Part shown: piece by piece, positions 56,878 to 64,000 of the stretch | Position numbering within the stretch: the first letter of the stretch is position 1 | Layout of the letters: each line of letters begins with the position of its first letter | Assembly (NCBI GenBank): GCA_910587695.1 | Contig: CAJUNC010000003.1 | Coordinates: 86,801 to 150,800, forward strand | DNA: 64,000 nt | Reading direction: 5' to 3' | From: an uncultured Lactobacillus sp. | Lineage (GTDB): Bacteria > Bacillota > Bacilli > Lactobacillales > Lactobacillaceae | Made by a program: the position numbers and the translations under genes | The notes under the pieces: model-generated | Told to the model about the DNA's origin: nothing | Databases searched by the model: none | Seen by the model: only the letters and a program-made list of their open reading frames with translations

Positions 56878-57660
56878 ATGGAAACTTATGGGATAGTAGT
56901 TTGTGAAAATGATCAAGTGCAGTTGAGCAATCTACATGTTTTTGTAAATAGAGCTGTTTGGTCTTTGGAAGATTCGCCTGATAGTAAGGATAAAACCTGT
57001 GAAGTAGTATTGGTGACTACTAGCTACCAAGAAGTTGTAAATTATTTGAATGATACGTACATAGATAGTGGAGTATATTTTTTGGATATCGATCTAGGAG
57101 AAGACGATGATCAAAATGGCATAGATCTGGCTGAATTTATCAAAAGTAAAGATCCAAATGCACAGATCATTTTTATTACAGCTTATGAAAATTTTGCAGC
57201 AATGACTTATCGGCGCAGGATAGGGGCTGTGGATTTTATAACTAAGACTGAGCTTGACCAAAAACGTTTAAATGAAGCATTATTTTTAGCGATAAAACGT
57301 ATTAGAGAACTACATAGTGTAAGAGAACAGACTTTTAGTTATAAAATGGGGCGGAGACTTATCAATCAAAATATACGAGATATTCTCTATATTGTTACCA
57401 CAGAACATTCACATAAATTAAAGATCGTTACACTCGATAGTGAGGGTGAATTCTTGGGTAATATAAAGAAGATCGATGATGAAAATGAATTTTTAGAAAA
57501 GATCTCACAATCATGTTTAGCAAATCCAGACAACATCGTTGAGATCGATCTAAAGTTACGGACCGTAAAATTTAAAGACGGGTATATCGAGATGTTTCCT
57601 AGAAGAAATTCAAGAAAAATTGAAAAGTTGATCAATAAATATAATGTGAAAAAACGGTAG
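56878..57660 (+). CDS. LytTR-family response regulator of the bacteriocin locus
   Basis: Encodes 260 residues from ATG 56878, with GGGGG nine bases upstream. The receiver domain has acidic ENDQ near the start, the phospho-acceptor in VYFLDIDLGED (about residue 70), the T/K residues in FITAYEN and DFITK. The C-terminal LytTR DNA-binding domain spans about 150-250 (RDILYIVTTEHSHKLKIVT, FPRRNSRKIEKL). It should bind direct repeats upstream of the bacteriocin, transport and immunity genes. The gene is intact although its kinase is not. Confidence 0.9.
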   Translation: METYGIVVCENDQVQLSNLHVFVNRAVWSLEDSPDSKDKTCEVVLVTTSYQEVVNYLNDTYIDSGVYFLDIDLGEDDDQNGIDLAEFIKSKDPNAQIIFITAYENFAAMTYRRRIGAVDFITKTELDQKRLNEALFLAIKRIRELHSVREQTFSYKMGRRLINQNIRDILYIVTTEHSHKLKIVTLDSEGEFLGNIKKIDDENEFLEKISQSCLANPDNIVEIDLKLRTVKFKDGYIEMFPRRNSRKIEKLINKYNVKKR

Positions 57661-57819
57661 TGAAGTGGCAAAATATCTTGATATTAGGTCAGTGAAGTAA
57701 AGCTTAGGCATTATTATATTTGTCAGATAAGAATAGAAACTGGCAAAATCGGAATAAATACTCTGAAAAATATAAGCAGTGATAGAATACGGAAAAATAG
57801 AAATATATGAGGAGCATTT

Positions 57820-59989
57820 ATGTCGAGTAAATATAAAAAAATGTATATATCACAAATTGACGAATCTGATTGTGGTGTGGCTTCCTTAGCCATGATACTG
57901 CGTTATTATGGATCAGAAGTATCTTTAGCATATCTACGAAATTTAGCTAAAACAAATATTGAAGGAACTACTGCATTTGGAATTATAAATGCAGCACAGA
58001 AATTAGGCTTGGAAACACAGGCTATTAAAGCTGACATGACCTTGTTTGATATGCAAGATGTTACTTATCCATTTATTGTCCATGTAGTCAAAGAAAAAAC
58101 AATATTGCATTATTATGTGGTATTAAAAGCAACATCTGATCATATAATTATTGCTGATCCTGACCCAGAAAAAGGAATAATTAAATTAAGATATGCTGAT
58201 TTTGAGGTAGAGTGGACAGGTGTAACACTTTTTATGAAACCTAGCAGTAAATATAGCCCTATCAAAGAAACTAAGAGTAATTTGTTATCTCTTTTTCCAA
58301 GGACATTTAAAAATATAAAACTGATCATCAGTATTGTAATAGTTGCCATGTTAACAACAATAATAAGTATTTTAGGGTCATATTTTTTTCAAGTATTATC
58401 AAGTATTAATAGATAACTATATACCAAATGGTATGGAACAGATGTTAGATATTGTCGTGATGGGATTAATAGTGGCATATGTGTTCAATTCAATTTTTGT
58501 ATACAGTAGAGATTTCTTATTAGCTATTTTGGGACAAAAATTGTCGACTGATATTATTTTAGAGTACATTAAGCATATTTTTGAGCTACCATTGGAATTT
58601 TTTTCAACAAGAAAGACGGGTGAGATCGTTTCAAGGTTTACAGATGCTAGCAAAATAATAGATGCTTTAGCCAGTATGGTCGTTTCCATTGGACTAGATG
58701 CTAGTATAGTTATTATTATTGGGGTGACCTTATTTTTTCAAAGTATTAGGTTATTTGTTATAACACTGACTGCTCTTCCAATATATATCATTGTTATTAT
58801 GACTTTTGCTAAAAAATTTGAAAAATTAAATAAGCATCAAATGGAAAGCAATGCAATACTAAGTTCGTCAGTCATCGAAGATATACAAGGCATAGAAACG
58901 ATCAAGGCATGTAATAGTGAAACAGTTCGCTTTAATATAGTAAGTGAGCAATTCTTTGATTATTTAAATAAATCACTTAGCTATATAAAAAGCGATTCTT
59001 TACAACAAGCATTGAAAATCTTTATTCAACAGAGCTTGAATGTGATCGTTTTGTGGGTAGGCGCTAAACTAGTTATTCAAAACCAGTTATCTGTTGGACA
59101 GTTATTGACTTTTGTTGCATTACTATCATATTTTATTGATCCACTACAGAATATTATAAATCTTCAGCCAAAGTTGCAAAGTGCTAAAGTTGCATATACT
59201 CGAATGAATGAAGTTTATTTAGTAAAAAGTGAATTTAAGGATGAAAATTTTAACTATACTACTCAAAAATTATTAGGTGATATAACATTATCAGGGATAA
59301 AATATCAATATGGATATGGGAAAAATGTATTAAATAATGTTAGTACAACTATAAAAGTTGGCGAAAAGTTGGCTATTGTAGGTATGAGTGGTTCTGGAAA
59401 GTCTACATTAGTCAAAATGCTAGTTAAATTTTTTGATCCAACTTCAGGTAAGTTAGAATTTAATGGATATCCAAGTAACAGTATAAGTAAAAAGAGTTTA
59501 CGTAGTTATATAAACTATGTACCACAGATCCCATACGTATTTTCTGGAACAATTGAAGAGAATCTGAAATTAGGGGGAAGAGAAGGGGTGACTCTAAAAG
59601 ACATCAATAGAGCGTGTGAAGTTGCAATGATAAAAAATGATATAGAAAATATGCCTTTAGGATTAAATACTAAATTAGATGAAAATGCTAGTATTTTATC
59701 AGAGGGGCAAAAGCAGAGAATTACGATCGCAAGAGCGCTATTATCACCAGCTGAGGTCTTGATTTTTGATGAATCTACAAGCTCTTTGGATACTATTACT
59801 GAGAAAAAAATAATTGAACAGTTGATAGGGATGAAGGATAAGACAATAATTTTTGTAGTTCATAGATTATCGATCGCAAAGAAAGCTGATAGGATCTTAG
59901 TGTTAGATAGTGGTGAAATTGTGGAAGAAGGTAGCCATCGTGAATTACTGGCAAAAAAAGGTTATTACTATAAATTTTTAAAGGCTTAG
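57820..59989 (+). pseudogene. Peptidase-containing bacteriocin ABC transporter, frameshifted by a 10-bp duplication
   Basis: The first frame (57820-58416) encodes the C39 peptidase domain with catalytic C18 (DESDCGVASLAMILRYYG), the histidine in ILHYYVVL and the aspartate in IIADPDPE, plus the first membrane segment. It then stops in QVLSSINR. A second frame from about 58409 holds the rest of the membrane domain and the ATPase: Walker A GMSGSGKST, signature ILSEGQKQRITIAR, Walker B LIFDESTSSLD and VVHRLS. Removing one copy of TCAAGTATTA restores QVLIDNYIPNGMEQMLDIVV, an intact 720-residue transporter that would cut double-glycine leaders and export the peptides. No accessory HlyD-like gene follows. 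Confidence 0.88.
58389..58408 (+). repeat. 10-bp tandem duplication disrupting the transporter
   Basis: TCAAGTATTA occurs twice in direct succession (58389-58398 and 58399-58408). Deletion of one unit restores the transporter frame. Confidence 0.9.
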
Positions 59990-60260
59990 CTTGTTCTATA
60001 AATATGTATTTCTTGAGTAGAGATGTGTTTTTGGTGTGGATCATATAATTTGATAATTTCATTTAGGCGTAGGCGATCACTTAGATCTGCCCACTGGATC
60101 TTGCTACGTTTTAATGAGGCTTTTAGAGGTAAATACTTTTACAGTACCAAATATGAGCGGAAAAGTGCGAAATTTGAATTTTTAAGTGATTTATTTTATC
60201 TAGGAGTATTATGGGGGCGTAGATGAAACTTTAAGTGAATAAGGTAAGGAGTGATCTACT
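59990..60260 (+). other. Region upstream of the first small membrane protein
   Basis: No convincing gene is seen. From about 60150 the sequence (GTGCGAAATTTGAATTTTTA, AGTGATTTATTTTATCT) recurs near 60665 before the paralogous gene. A promoter recognised by the response regulator may lie here. Confidence 0.4.
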
Positions 60261-60512
60261 ATGAAAAAATTATGGAATTGGTGGTTAGCTGGAGGCATTA
60301 AAGGTAAGAAACGCTATGTGATCCTTACCTTATTAGAAGCCGTAGGTGTTCCATTTGATCTTTGGCTTACCAGTGGCCATGAGGTTAGTTTCCTACACTT
60401 TGTGACAACACCTCAGATGTTGCTTTTTGTTGCGCTTTGTCTAACATGTGCTGCTCCTTTGCTCTATTTTTTAGACAATGTTATGGGGAGCACTAAAAAG
60501 ATGCATGGATAA
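60261..60512 (+). CDS. Small membrane protein, possible bacteriocin immunity
   Basis: Encodes 83 residues; AAGGAG lies about ten bases before ATG 60261. The start MKKLWNWWLAGG is basic and tryptophan-rich, followed by two membrane segments (about 21-36 and 52-70). It is paralogous to the next gene, sharing KLWxWW, SFLHFV/SLLHFM and LLLFxxCLxC positions. Small two-helix proteins at the end of class II loci are commonly immunity proteins; this role is inferred. Confidence 0.6.
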   Translation: MKKLWNWWLAGGIKGKKRYVILTLLEAVGVPFDLWLTSGHEVSFLHFVTTPQMLLFVALCLTCAAPLLYFLDNVMGSTKKMHG

Positions 60513-60564
60513 TTAGGCTAGCACAAGGAATGTGGCTCTTCTTAGTAAAGAGTAAACATTTTTT

Positions 60565-60621
60565 AGAGAAGCTTTGTGAGAATGGCTCAAGCTGTTTTTA
60601 CAGAGCTTCTTATATTTTTTC
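60565..60621 (+). terminator. Hairpin between the two small membrane protein genes
   Basis: AGAAGCT (60567-60573) pairs with AGCTTCT (60604-60610), with GCTCAAGC in the loop region; a T-rich tail follows. The central motif AATGGCTCAAGCTGTTTTTA resembles AATGGTTTAGGCTGTTTTAT at 55305-55324. Confidence 0.55.
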
Positions 60622-60762
60622 CAAGATATGTTTGCAGATCGTTGTATGACCGAATATGAATAGAAAAGTGCGAGATTTGAATATTTAAGTGATGCATTTT
60701 ATATGAGTGTTACCATAGAGGCGTAAAAGGAACTTCAAGTGACAAGGTAGGAGTGAGCTACT

Positions 60763-60975
60763 ATGAGAAAATTATGGAAATGGTGGCCAGCTGAAGAGAG
60801 TAAATATGATATACTAATAGACTTTGTATTATTTCCATTTGTGTCCTGGCTTAGTAGTGATCGTGATATTAGTTTACTGCATTTTATGGTAATGGCTCAG
60901 CTTTTGCTTTTTCTCGTATTCTGTTTATGGTGTTCCGTTTCGCTATTTTTTAGACACTATCATGGAAAGAAATAA
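60763..60975 (+). CDS. Small membrane protein, paralogue of the preceding gene
   Basis: Encodes 70 residues with AGGAG before ATG 60763. MRKLWKWWPAEE opens like its neighbour; two membrane segments (about 17-33 and 42-62) follow and the end is basic (RHYHGKK). Upstream about 110 bases and downstream GGTAATTAGGCTAG also match the neighbour, so it arose by a local duplication. A second immunity specificity is possible. Confidence 0.6.
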   Translation: MRKLWKWWPAEESKYDILIDFVLFPFVSWLSSDRDISLLHFMVMAQLLLFLVFCLWCSVSLFFRHYHGKK

Positions 60976-61159
60976 AATGATGCACAGGTAATTAGGCTAG
61001 TTCAAGTAAATGGGTAAGCTAATATGGATATTTTCACAACACTTCCTGCAGAAATGTGGGGAGTATTATTTTTTAGGCTATTTTTTATAGACATTAACTG
61101 ATATTTGCTCATTATGAGTAAGGATAGAACTAATAAACTCATTTATACAGAAGAAAAAA

Positions 61160-61461
61160 TTAAGAATTTGGACTGTAGATTTTGCAGAAAGTATTGAAGG
61201 GATCGATGAAAATGAAAAGCAAGTTCTAAAAGCTTTATCAAAGATAGATGGTTCTCTTTCAAAAAAGAACTTCAGGCTGAAACAGGTCTTTCAAGACATT
61301 ATGCAACAAAGTCTTTAGAAAAATTAATTACCGCAGACTATGTTTTAGAGGAAGGGGCAGGAAGAAGCACACGATATCGACTAAATAGAACTTTGGAACA
61401 AAAAGTTGCTACGATCAAACAAAGAGCAGCAGACTTAAGAATCACGAAAGAGATAAATTGA
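61160..61461 (+). pseudogene. C-terminal winged-helix remnant of an AlbA_2/Fic-type regulator
   Basis: A stretch FAESIEGIDENEKQVLKALS then KIDGSLSKK is followed, after a one-base shift near 61268, by a winged helix-turn-helix: KELQAETGLSRHYATKSLEK then LITADYVLEEGAGRSTRYRL, to a stop at 61459-61461. Such C-terminal domains occur in Schlafen/AlbA_2-type ATP-binding regulators and in some Fic proteins. The body of the gene is missing, so this is a leftover fragment. Between 60976 and 61160 I see nothing else. Confidence 0.5.
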
Positions 61462-61581
61462 TCTGCAGAAAAAATGGCTAATTTGCAGAAATACTTCAAT
61501 GGAATCTTGATAATATGGGATTTGTTTAGAATTTTAATCTGCAGAAATGTTGTTGTCTATGTAATTATGATCAACCAAAAG

Positions 61582-61616
61582 AACCAGCACATTTGTGGTA
61601 TCCACAATGTGCTGGT
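61582..61616 (-). terminator. Terminator of the GntR gene
   Basis: ACCAGCACATTTGTGG and CCACAATGTGCTGGT form a 15-pair stem around TAT; on the minus strand the stem is followed by TTCTTTT. Confidence 0.8.
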
Positions 61617-62302
61617 CAATTTGATTGGGCAAAGAATTTAGCTTGGCAATAAGTCCGTGAATAATCAAAGATCTGTCCATCGTTTAGATAATAGATGTCT
61701 TCGAGTCTTAAGGCAGGGCTATTAGGGGGCAAGGCTAGTAATTTAGCTTGAGTTTCATCCAACAATACACTATCGAAGTATTTATCAGAAAAGCCGATCT
61801 TTAGTCCTTGGTGGCGAAGATAACTAAAGATCGAGGTGCTAGCAACGCTTTTTTTGAGCTCACCCACTAGCGCTACGACATAAAAAGATTCTTCTAGACA
61901 AAACGGAGCGCCATCCAACAATTGGAGACGCAAGATCCGATAGACCTCGTCTTTGGAAGTCACATTGAGATTTTGAGCGACATCAGGTGGTGCTAAGATC
62001 TTCTCAAAGGCTAAGACTTGATTTTTGATGTGTTCATGGAAATTCCCAAAGAAACCGGCTGTATTTTGAAACAGTGGAGTATATGCTTCACGTTGACGCC
62101 GTCTGACAAAGATCCCACTTCCCTGTACCTGATAAACGACATGGGAATTTTCAAGATTTTTGAGCGCTTGCATCATCGTGTTTTTGCTTGTACCATAAAG
62201 CTCCATCAAAGTCGTCAAATTGGGGAGTTTGGTGCCATGGGGGAGATCGTGTTTTTCGATATGTTCTTTTAGTTTAGCAGCGATCGCTTGATGTTTTAAC
62301 AT
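61616..62302 (-). CDS. GntR/HutC-family regulator of the phospho-beta-glucosidase gene
   Basis: Encodes 228 residues. The N-terminal winged helix (about 1-70) reads HGTKLPNLTTLMELYGTSKN and ends GSGIFVRRR; the C-terminal UTRA ligand domain follows (VYRILRLQLLDGAPFCLEES, LRLEDIYYLNDGQIFDYSRT). Proteins of this type sense a phosphorylated sugar. It is divergent from the GH1 gene and the inverted repeat over that gene's promoter is the natural operator, so it probably represses it until a phospho-beta-glucoside is present. Confidence 0.88.
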   Translation of the reverse strand: MLKHQAIAAKLKEHIEKHDLPHGTKLPNLTTLMELYGTSKNTMMQALKNLENSHVVYQVQGSGIFVRRRQREAYTPLFQNTAGFFGNFHEHIKNQVLAFEKILAPPDVAQNLNVTSKDEVYRILRLQLLDGAPFCLEESFYVVALVGELKKSVASTSIFSYLRHQGLKIGFSDKYFDSVLLDETQAKLLALPPNSPALRLEDIYYLNDGQIFDYSRTYCQAKFFAQSN

Positions 62303-62345
62303 ATTTTCACCTACTTTACTTTTTAGTATAGCACAATGAAAACGC

Positions 62346-62375
62346 TTGACAAAATGTTTGGGAACAATTTAGTAT
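62346..62375 (+). promoter_or_regulatory. Promoter of the GH1 gene
   Basis: TTGACA (62346-62351) and TAGTAT (62370-62375) are 18 bases apart. TGAAAACGCTTGACA at 62337-62351 resembles a catabolite-responsive (cre) element but with imperfect match. Confidence 0.65.
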
Positions 62376-62392
62376 ATAAGTGTACCCAAACA
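62355..62392. promoter_or_regulatory. GntR operator overlapping the GH1 promoter
   Basis: TGTTTGGG (62355-62362) and CCCAAACA (62385-62392) are perfect inverted arms that flank the -10 region; binding would block polymerase. Confidence 0.7.
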
Positions 62393-62424
62393 ATTATACA
62401 TACCTAAGAAAGGGGCTTATGCAA

Positions 62425-63852
62425 ATGATCCATCAAACATTAAAACCATTTCCAAAAGATTTCTTATGGGGGGCTTCAACTTCGGCTTACCAAGTTGAGG
62501 GTGCCAGTTTAGAAGACGGCAAAGGCCCATCTTTTCAAGATACCAAAAAATTGCCACCAGGGACTGCTGATCTAACGGTCTCAGTTGATCATTATCATCG
62601 GTACAAAGAAGACATTGCTTTGATGGCTGAGATGGGGTTTAAATCATATCGCTTCTCGATCTCATGGTCACGTGTTTTACCAGATGGGATCGGAAAAGTT
62701 AATCCTAAAGGGATCGAATTTTATAGCAATTTGATCGACGAATGTTTGAAATATGGTATCGAACCGATCATCACGATGTTTCATTTCGACATGCCGGCAG
62801 CTTTGGAAGAAAAAGGCTCTTGGAGCAATGCCAGTTCTTCTGAGTGGTTCAAGGAATTTGCTCGAGTTCTCTTTGAAAATTATGGTGATCGGGTCAAATA
62901 TTGGTTGACGATCAATGAACAAAATATGATGACGCTCGTTGGCCCTCTTATCGGTACCTTGCGCGTGCCAGAAGAAACAACGAACTTGACTAAAGAGATC
63001 TATCAACAAAATCATCATCAATTAGTTGCACAAGCTAAAGCGATGCAATTATGTCATGAGATGTTGCCACAAGCCAAGATCGGTCCGGCCCCAAATATCG
63101 CATTGGCTTACCCTAACAGTAACCGCCCAGAAGACATCATTGCTGAACAAAATGCCAATGCGATCCGCAATTGGTTGTATTTAGATATGGCTGTTTATGG
63201 GCGCTACAATAACTTGGTTTGGGCGTATTTAGAGGCTAAAGATGCAACACCAACTTTTGCCCCTGGGGATGCCGAAGTCTTAAAAGCAGCCAAACCTGAT
63301 TTTATCGCTTTCAATTACTATACGTCATTTACGGTAAAAGCAAGTGATGGAAGTGAGCAGATCGATGATAAATTTGCTGATCAGCAATCTGCAATGTCTG
63401 AACCGGGATATTATCGCAGTGTGCAAAATCAAAATTTGAAAAAGACCGAGTTTGGTTGGGAGATCGATCCAGTTGGCTTTAGAGCGACGATGCGTGCCTT
63501 ATATGATCGCTACCAACTTCCATTATTGGTCACGGAAAATGGGATCGGAGCTTATGATGAACTAACTGCAGATGGAAAAGTTCATGACCCCTATCGGATC
63601 GTTTATTTGCGCGAACATATCGCTCAGATACGAGAAGCGATCTCAGATGGAGTTGAGATGCTAGGCTATAATCCATGGTCGGCGATCGATCTGATCTCAA
63701 CGCATGAAGGGATCAAGAAGCGCTATGGTTTCATCTATGTCGATCGGGATGAATTTGATCTCAAGACTTTAAAGCGTTACCGTAAAGATTCATTTTATTG
63801 GTATAAAAAAGTTATTGCTACTAACGGACAAGATCTCAGTGATCAGCACTAA
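62425..63852 (+). CDS. GH1 6-phospho-beta-glucosidase
   Basis: Encodes 475 residues from ATG 62425, with AAAGGGG nine bases upstream (ATG 62419 is possible). Family 1 motifs are present: FLWGASTSAYQVEGA at the N-terminus, the acid/base glutamate in LTINEQN (about residue 167) and the nucleophile in LLVTENGIGAYDE (about residue 371), with WSAIDLIS and RYGFIYVDRDE near the end. NEQN in place of NEP and the lysine/tyrosine-rich end (KKRYGFIYVD) match phospho-beta-glucosidases fed by PTS transporters; no PTS gene lies in the window. A UTRA regulator next door supports a phosphorylated substrate. Confidence 0.88.
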   Translation: MIHQTLKPFPKDFLWGASTSAYQVEGASLEDGKGPSFQDTKKLPPGTADLTVSVDHYHRYKEDIALMAEMGFKSYRFSISWSRVLPDGIGKVNPKGIEFYSNLIDECLKYGIEPIITMFHFDMPAALEEKGSWSNASSSEWFKEFARVLFENYGDRVKYWLTINEQNMMTLVGPLIGTLRVPEETTNLTKEIYQQNHHQLVAQAKAMQLCHEMLPQAKIGPAPNIALAYPNSNRPEDIIAEQNANAIRNWLYLDMAVYGRYNNLVWAYLEAKDATPTFAPGDAEVLKAAKPDFIAFNYYTSFTVKASDGSEQIDDKFADQQSAMSEPGYYRSVQNQNLKKTEFGWEIDPVGFRATMRALYDRYQLPLLVTENGIGAYDELTADGKVHDPYRIVYLREHIAQIREAISDGVEMLGYNPWSAIDLISTHEGIKKRYGFIYVDRDEFDLKTLKRYRKDSFYWYKKVIATNGQDLSDQH

Positions 63853-63875
63853 AGAAAGATCGAGTAGGTGAAAGT

Positions 63876-63965
63876 ATGTACTTTAAACAGATTTCTTCCA
63901 CGCCACTGGGAGAATTACTTTTAGTTGGGACCAAAACTGAACTTGTGGGAGGAAATAACTGTTAA
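63876..63965 (+). pseudogene. ogt: ogt methyltransferase fragment cut by an IS607-like element
   Basis: AGGTG precedes ATG 63876. The first 24 residues MYFKQISSTPLGELLLVGTK then TELVG are the N-terminus of an O6-alkylguanine-DNA alkyltransferase. At 63947 the frame enters the left end of an IS607-like element and stops at 63963-63965. The catalytic PCHR domain would lie beyond the window, if still present. DNA alkylation repair by this gene is lost. Confidence 0.7.
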
Positions 63966-64000
63966 TCAAAATATATTAAAATGTAATCAAACGCGATATA
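63947..64000 (+). mobile_element. Left end of another IS607-family element
   Basis: GGGAGGAAATAACTGTTAAT and TAATCAAA match the left end at 9923-9975 (GGGAGAAAATAACTGTTAAT). The element continues beyond the window. Confidence 0.75.

Noticed and set aside
60023..60226. A 67-residue frame before the first small membrane protein
   Set aside because: No ribosome site, arginine-rich composition unlike the neighbours, and part of it is the duplicated promoter region.

Overview
The window is a chromosomal segment of a low-GC lactic acid bacterium of the family Lactobacillaceae. Ligilactobacillus (the L. salivarius/animalis/murinus group) is the most likely genus. This rests on the rpoBC-str-S10-spc-alpha-ecf gene order, the intact Lactobacillales-type RNA elements next to rpoB and rplQ, a SecA-era Gram-positive SecY without outer-membrane genes nearby, and a two-peptide bacteriocin that closely resembles Abp118 of L. 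salivarius. The species cannot be fixed from the sequence alone.

Layout. (1) 1-12156 is an accessory region. It holds a partial coiled-coil protein, decayed genes (a Mor-like regulator, a DUF697-like protein), small hydrophobic DUF697-like paralogues, a MORN protein coupled to an OatA-like O-acyltransferase, a TetR regulator with its palindromic operator, a truncated circularin-like circular bacteriocin gene with a possible immunity gene, a secreted SdpC-like preproprotein with a membrane partner, a HAD phosphatase, and a probable toxin-antitoxin-SecB chaperone (TAC) module split by an IS607-family element. (2) 12200-25200 carries rpoB-rpoC, a nucleoside hydrolase, a prepilin peptidase, a solitary IS607 right end, and rpsL-rpsG-fusA. 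(3) 25200-27170 carries a patatin and a nicotinamidase on the minus strand, separated by decayed sequence. (4) 27270-43290 is the S10-spc-alpha block from rpsJ to rplQ. It is interrupted between secY and adk by a flavoprotein gene preceded by 14 copies of GAAC inside a short leader reading frame. (5) 43490-49090 is an insertion between rplQ and ecfA1, with an LPQTG-anchored G5-repeat surface protein, an RclA-like flavoprotein and an NAD(P)-binding protein. (6) 49480-53780 carries ecfA1-ecfA2-ecfT-truA-rplM-rpsI. (7) 53850-61460 is an Abp118-like two-peptide bacteriocin locus. The structural genes and response regulator are intact, but the kinase, the transporter and the apparent pheromone gene each carry a frameshift. 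(8) 61616-64000 has a GntR regulator and a GH1 phospho-beta-glucosidase sharing an operator region, then an ogt gene cut by the left end of another IS607-like element.

How the parts work together. The central blocks encode transcription and translation machinery, each transcribed from a recognisable promoter with a structured leader. The accessory segments are dominated by competition and defence functions (three kinds of bacteriocin-like locus, one TAC-like module) in various states of decay. They also contain features that can switch or have recently changed: the GAAC tract, a 10-bp tandem duplication in the transporter, and near-identical 378-bp repeats in the surface protein.
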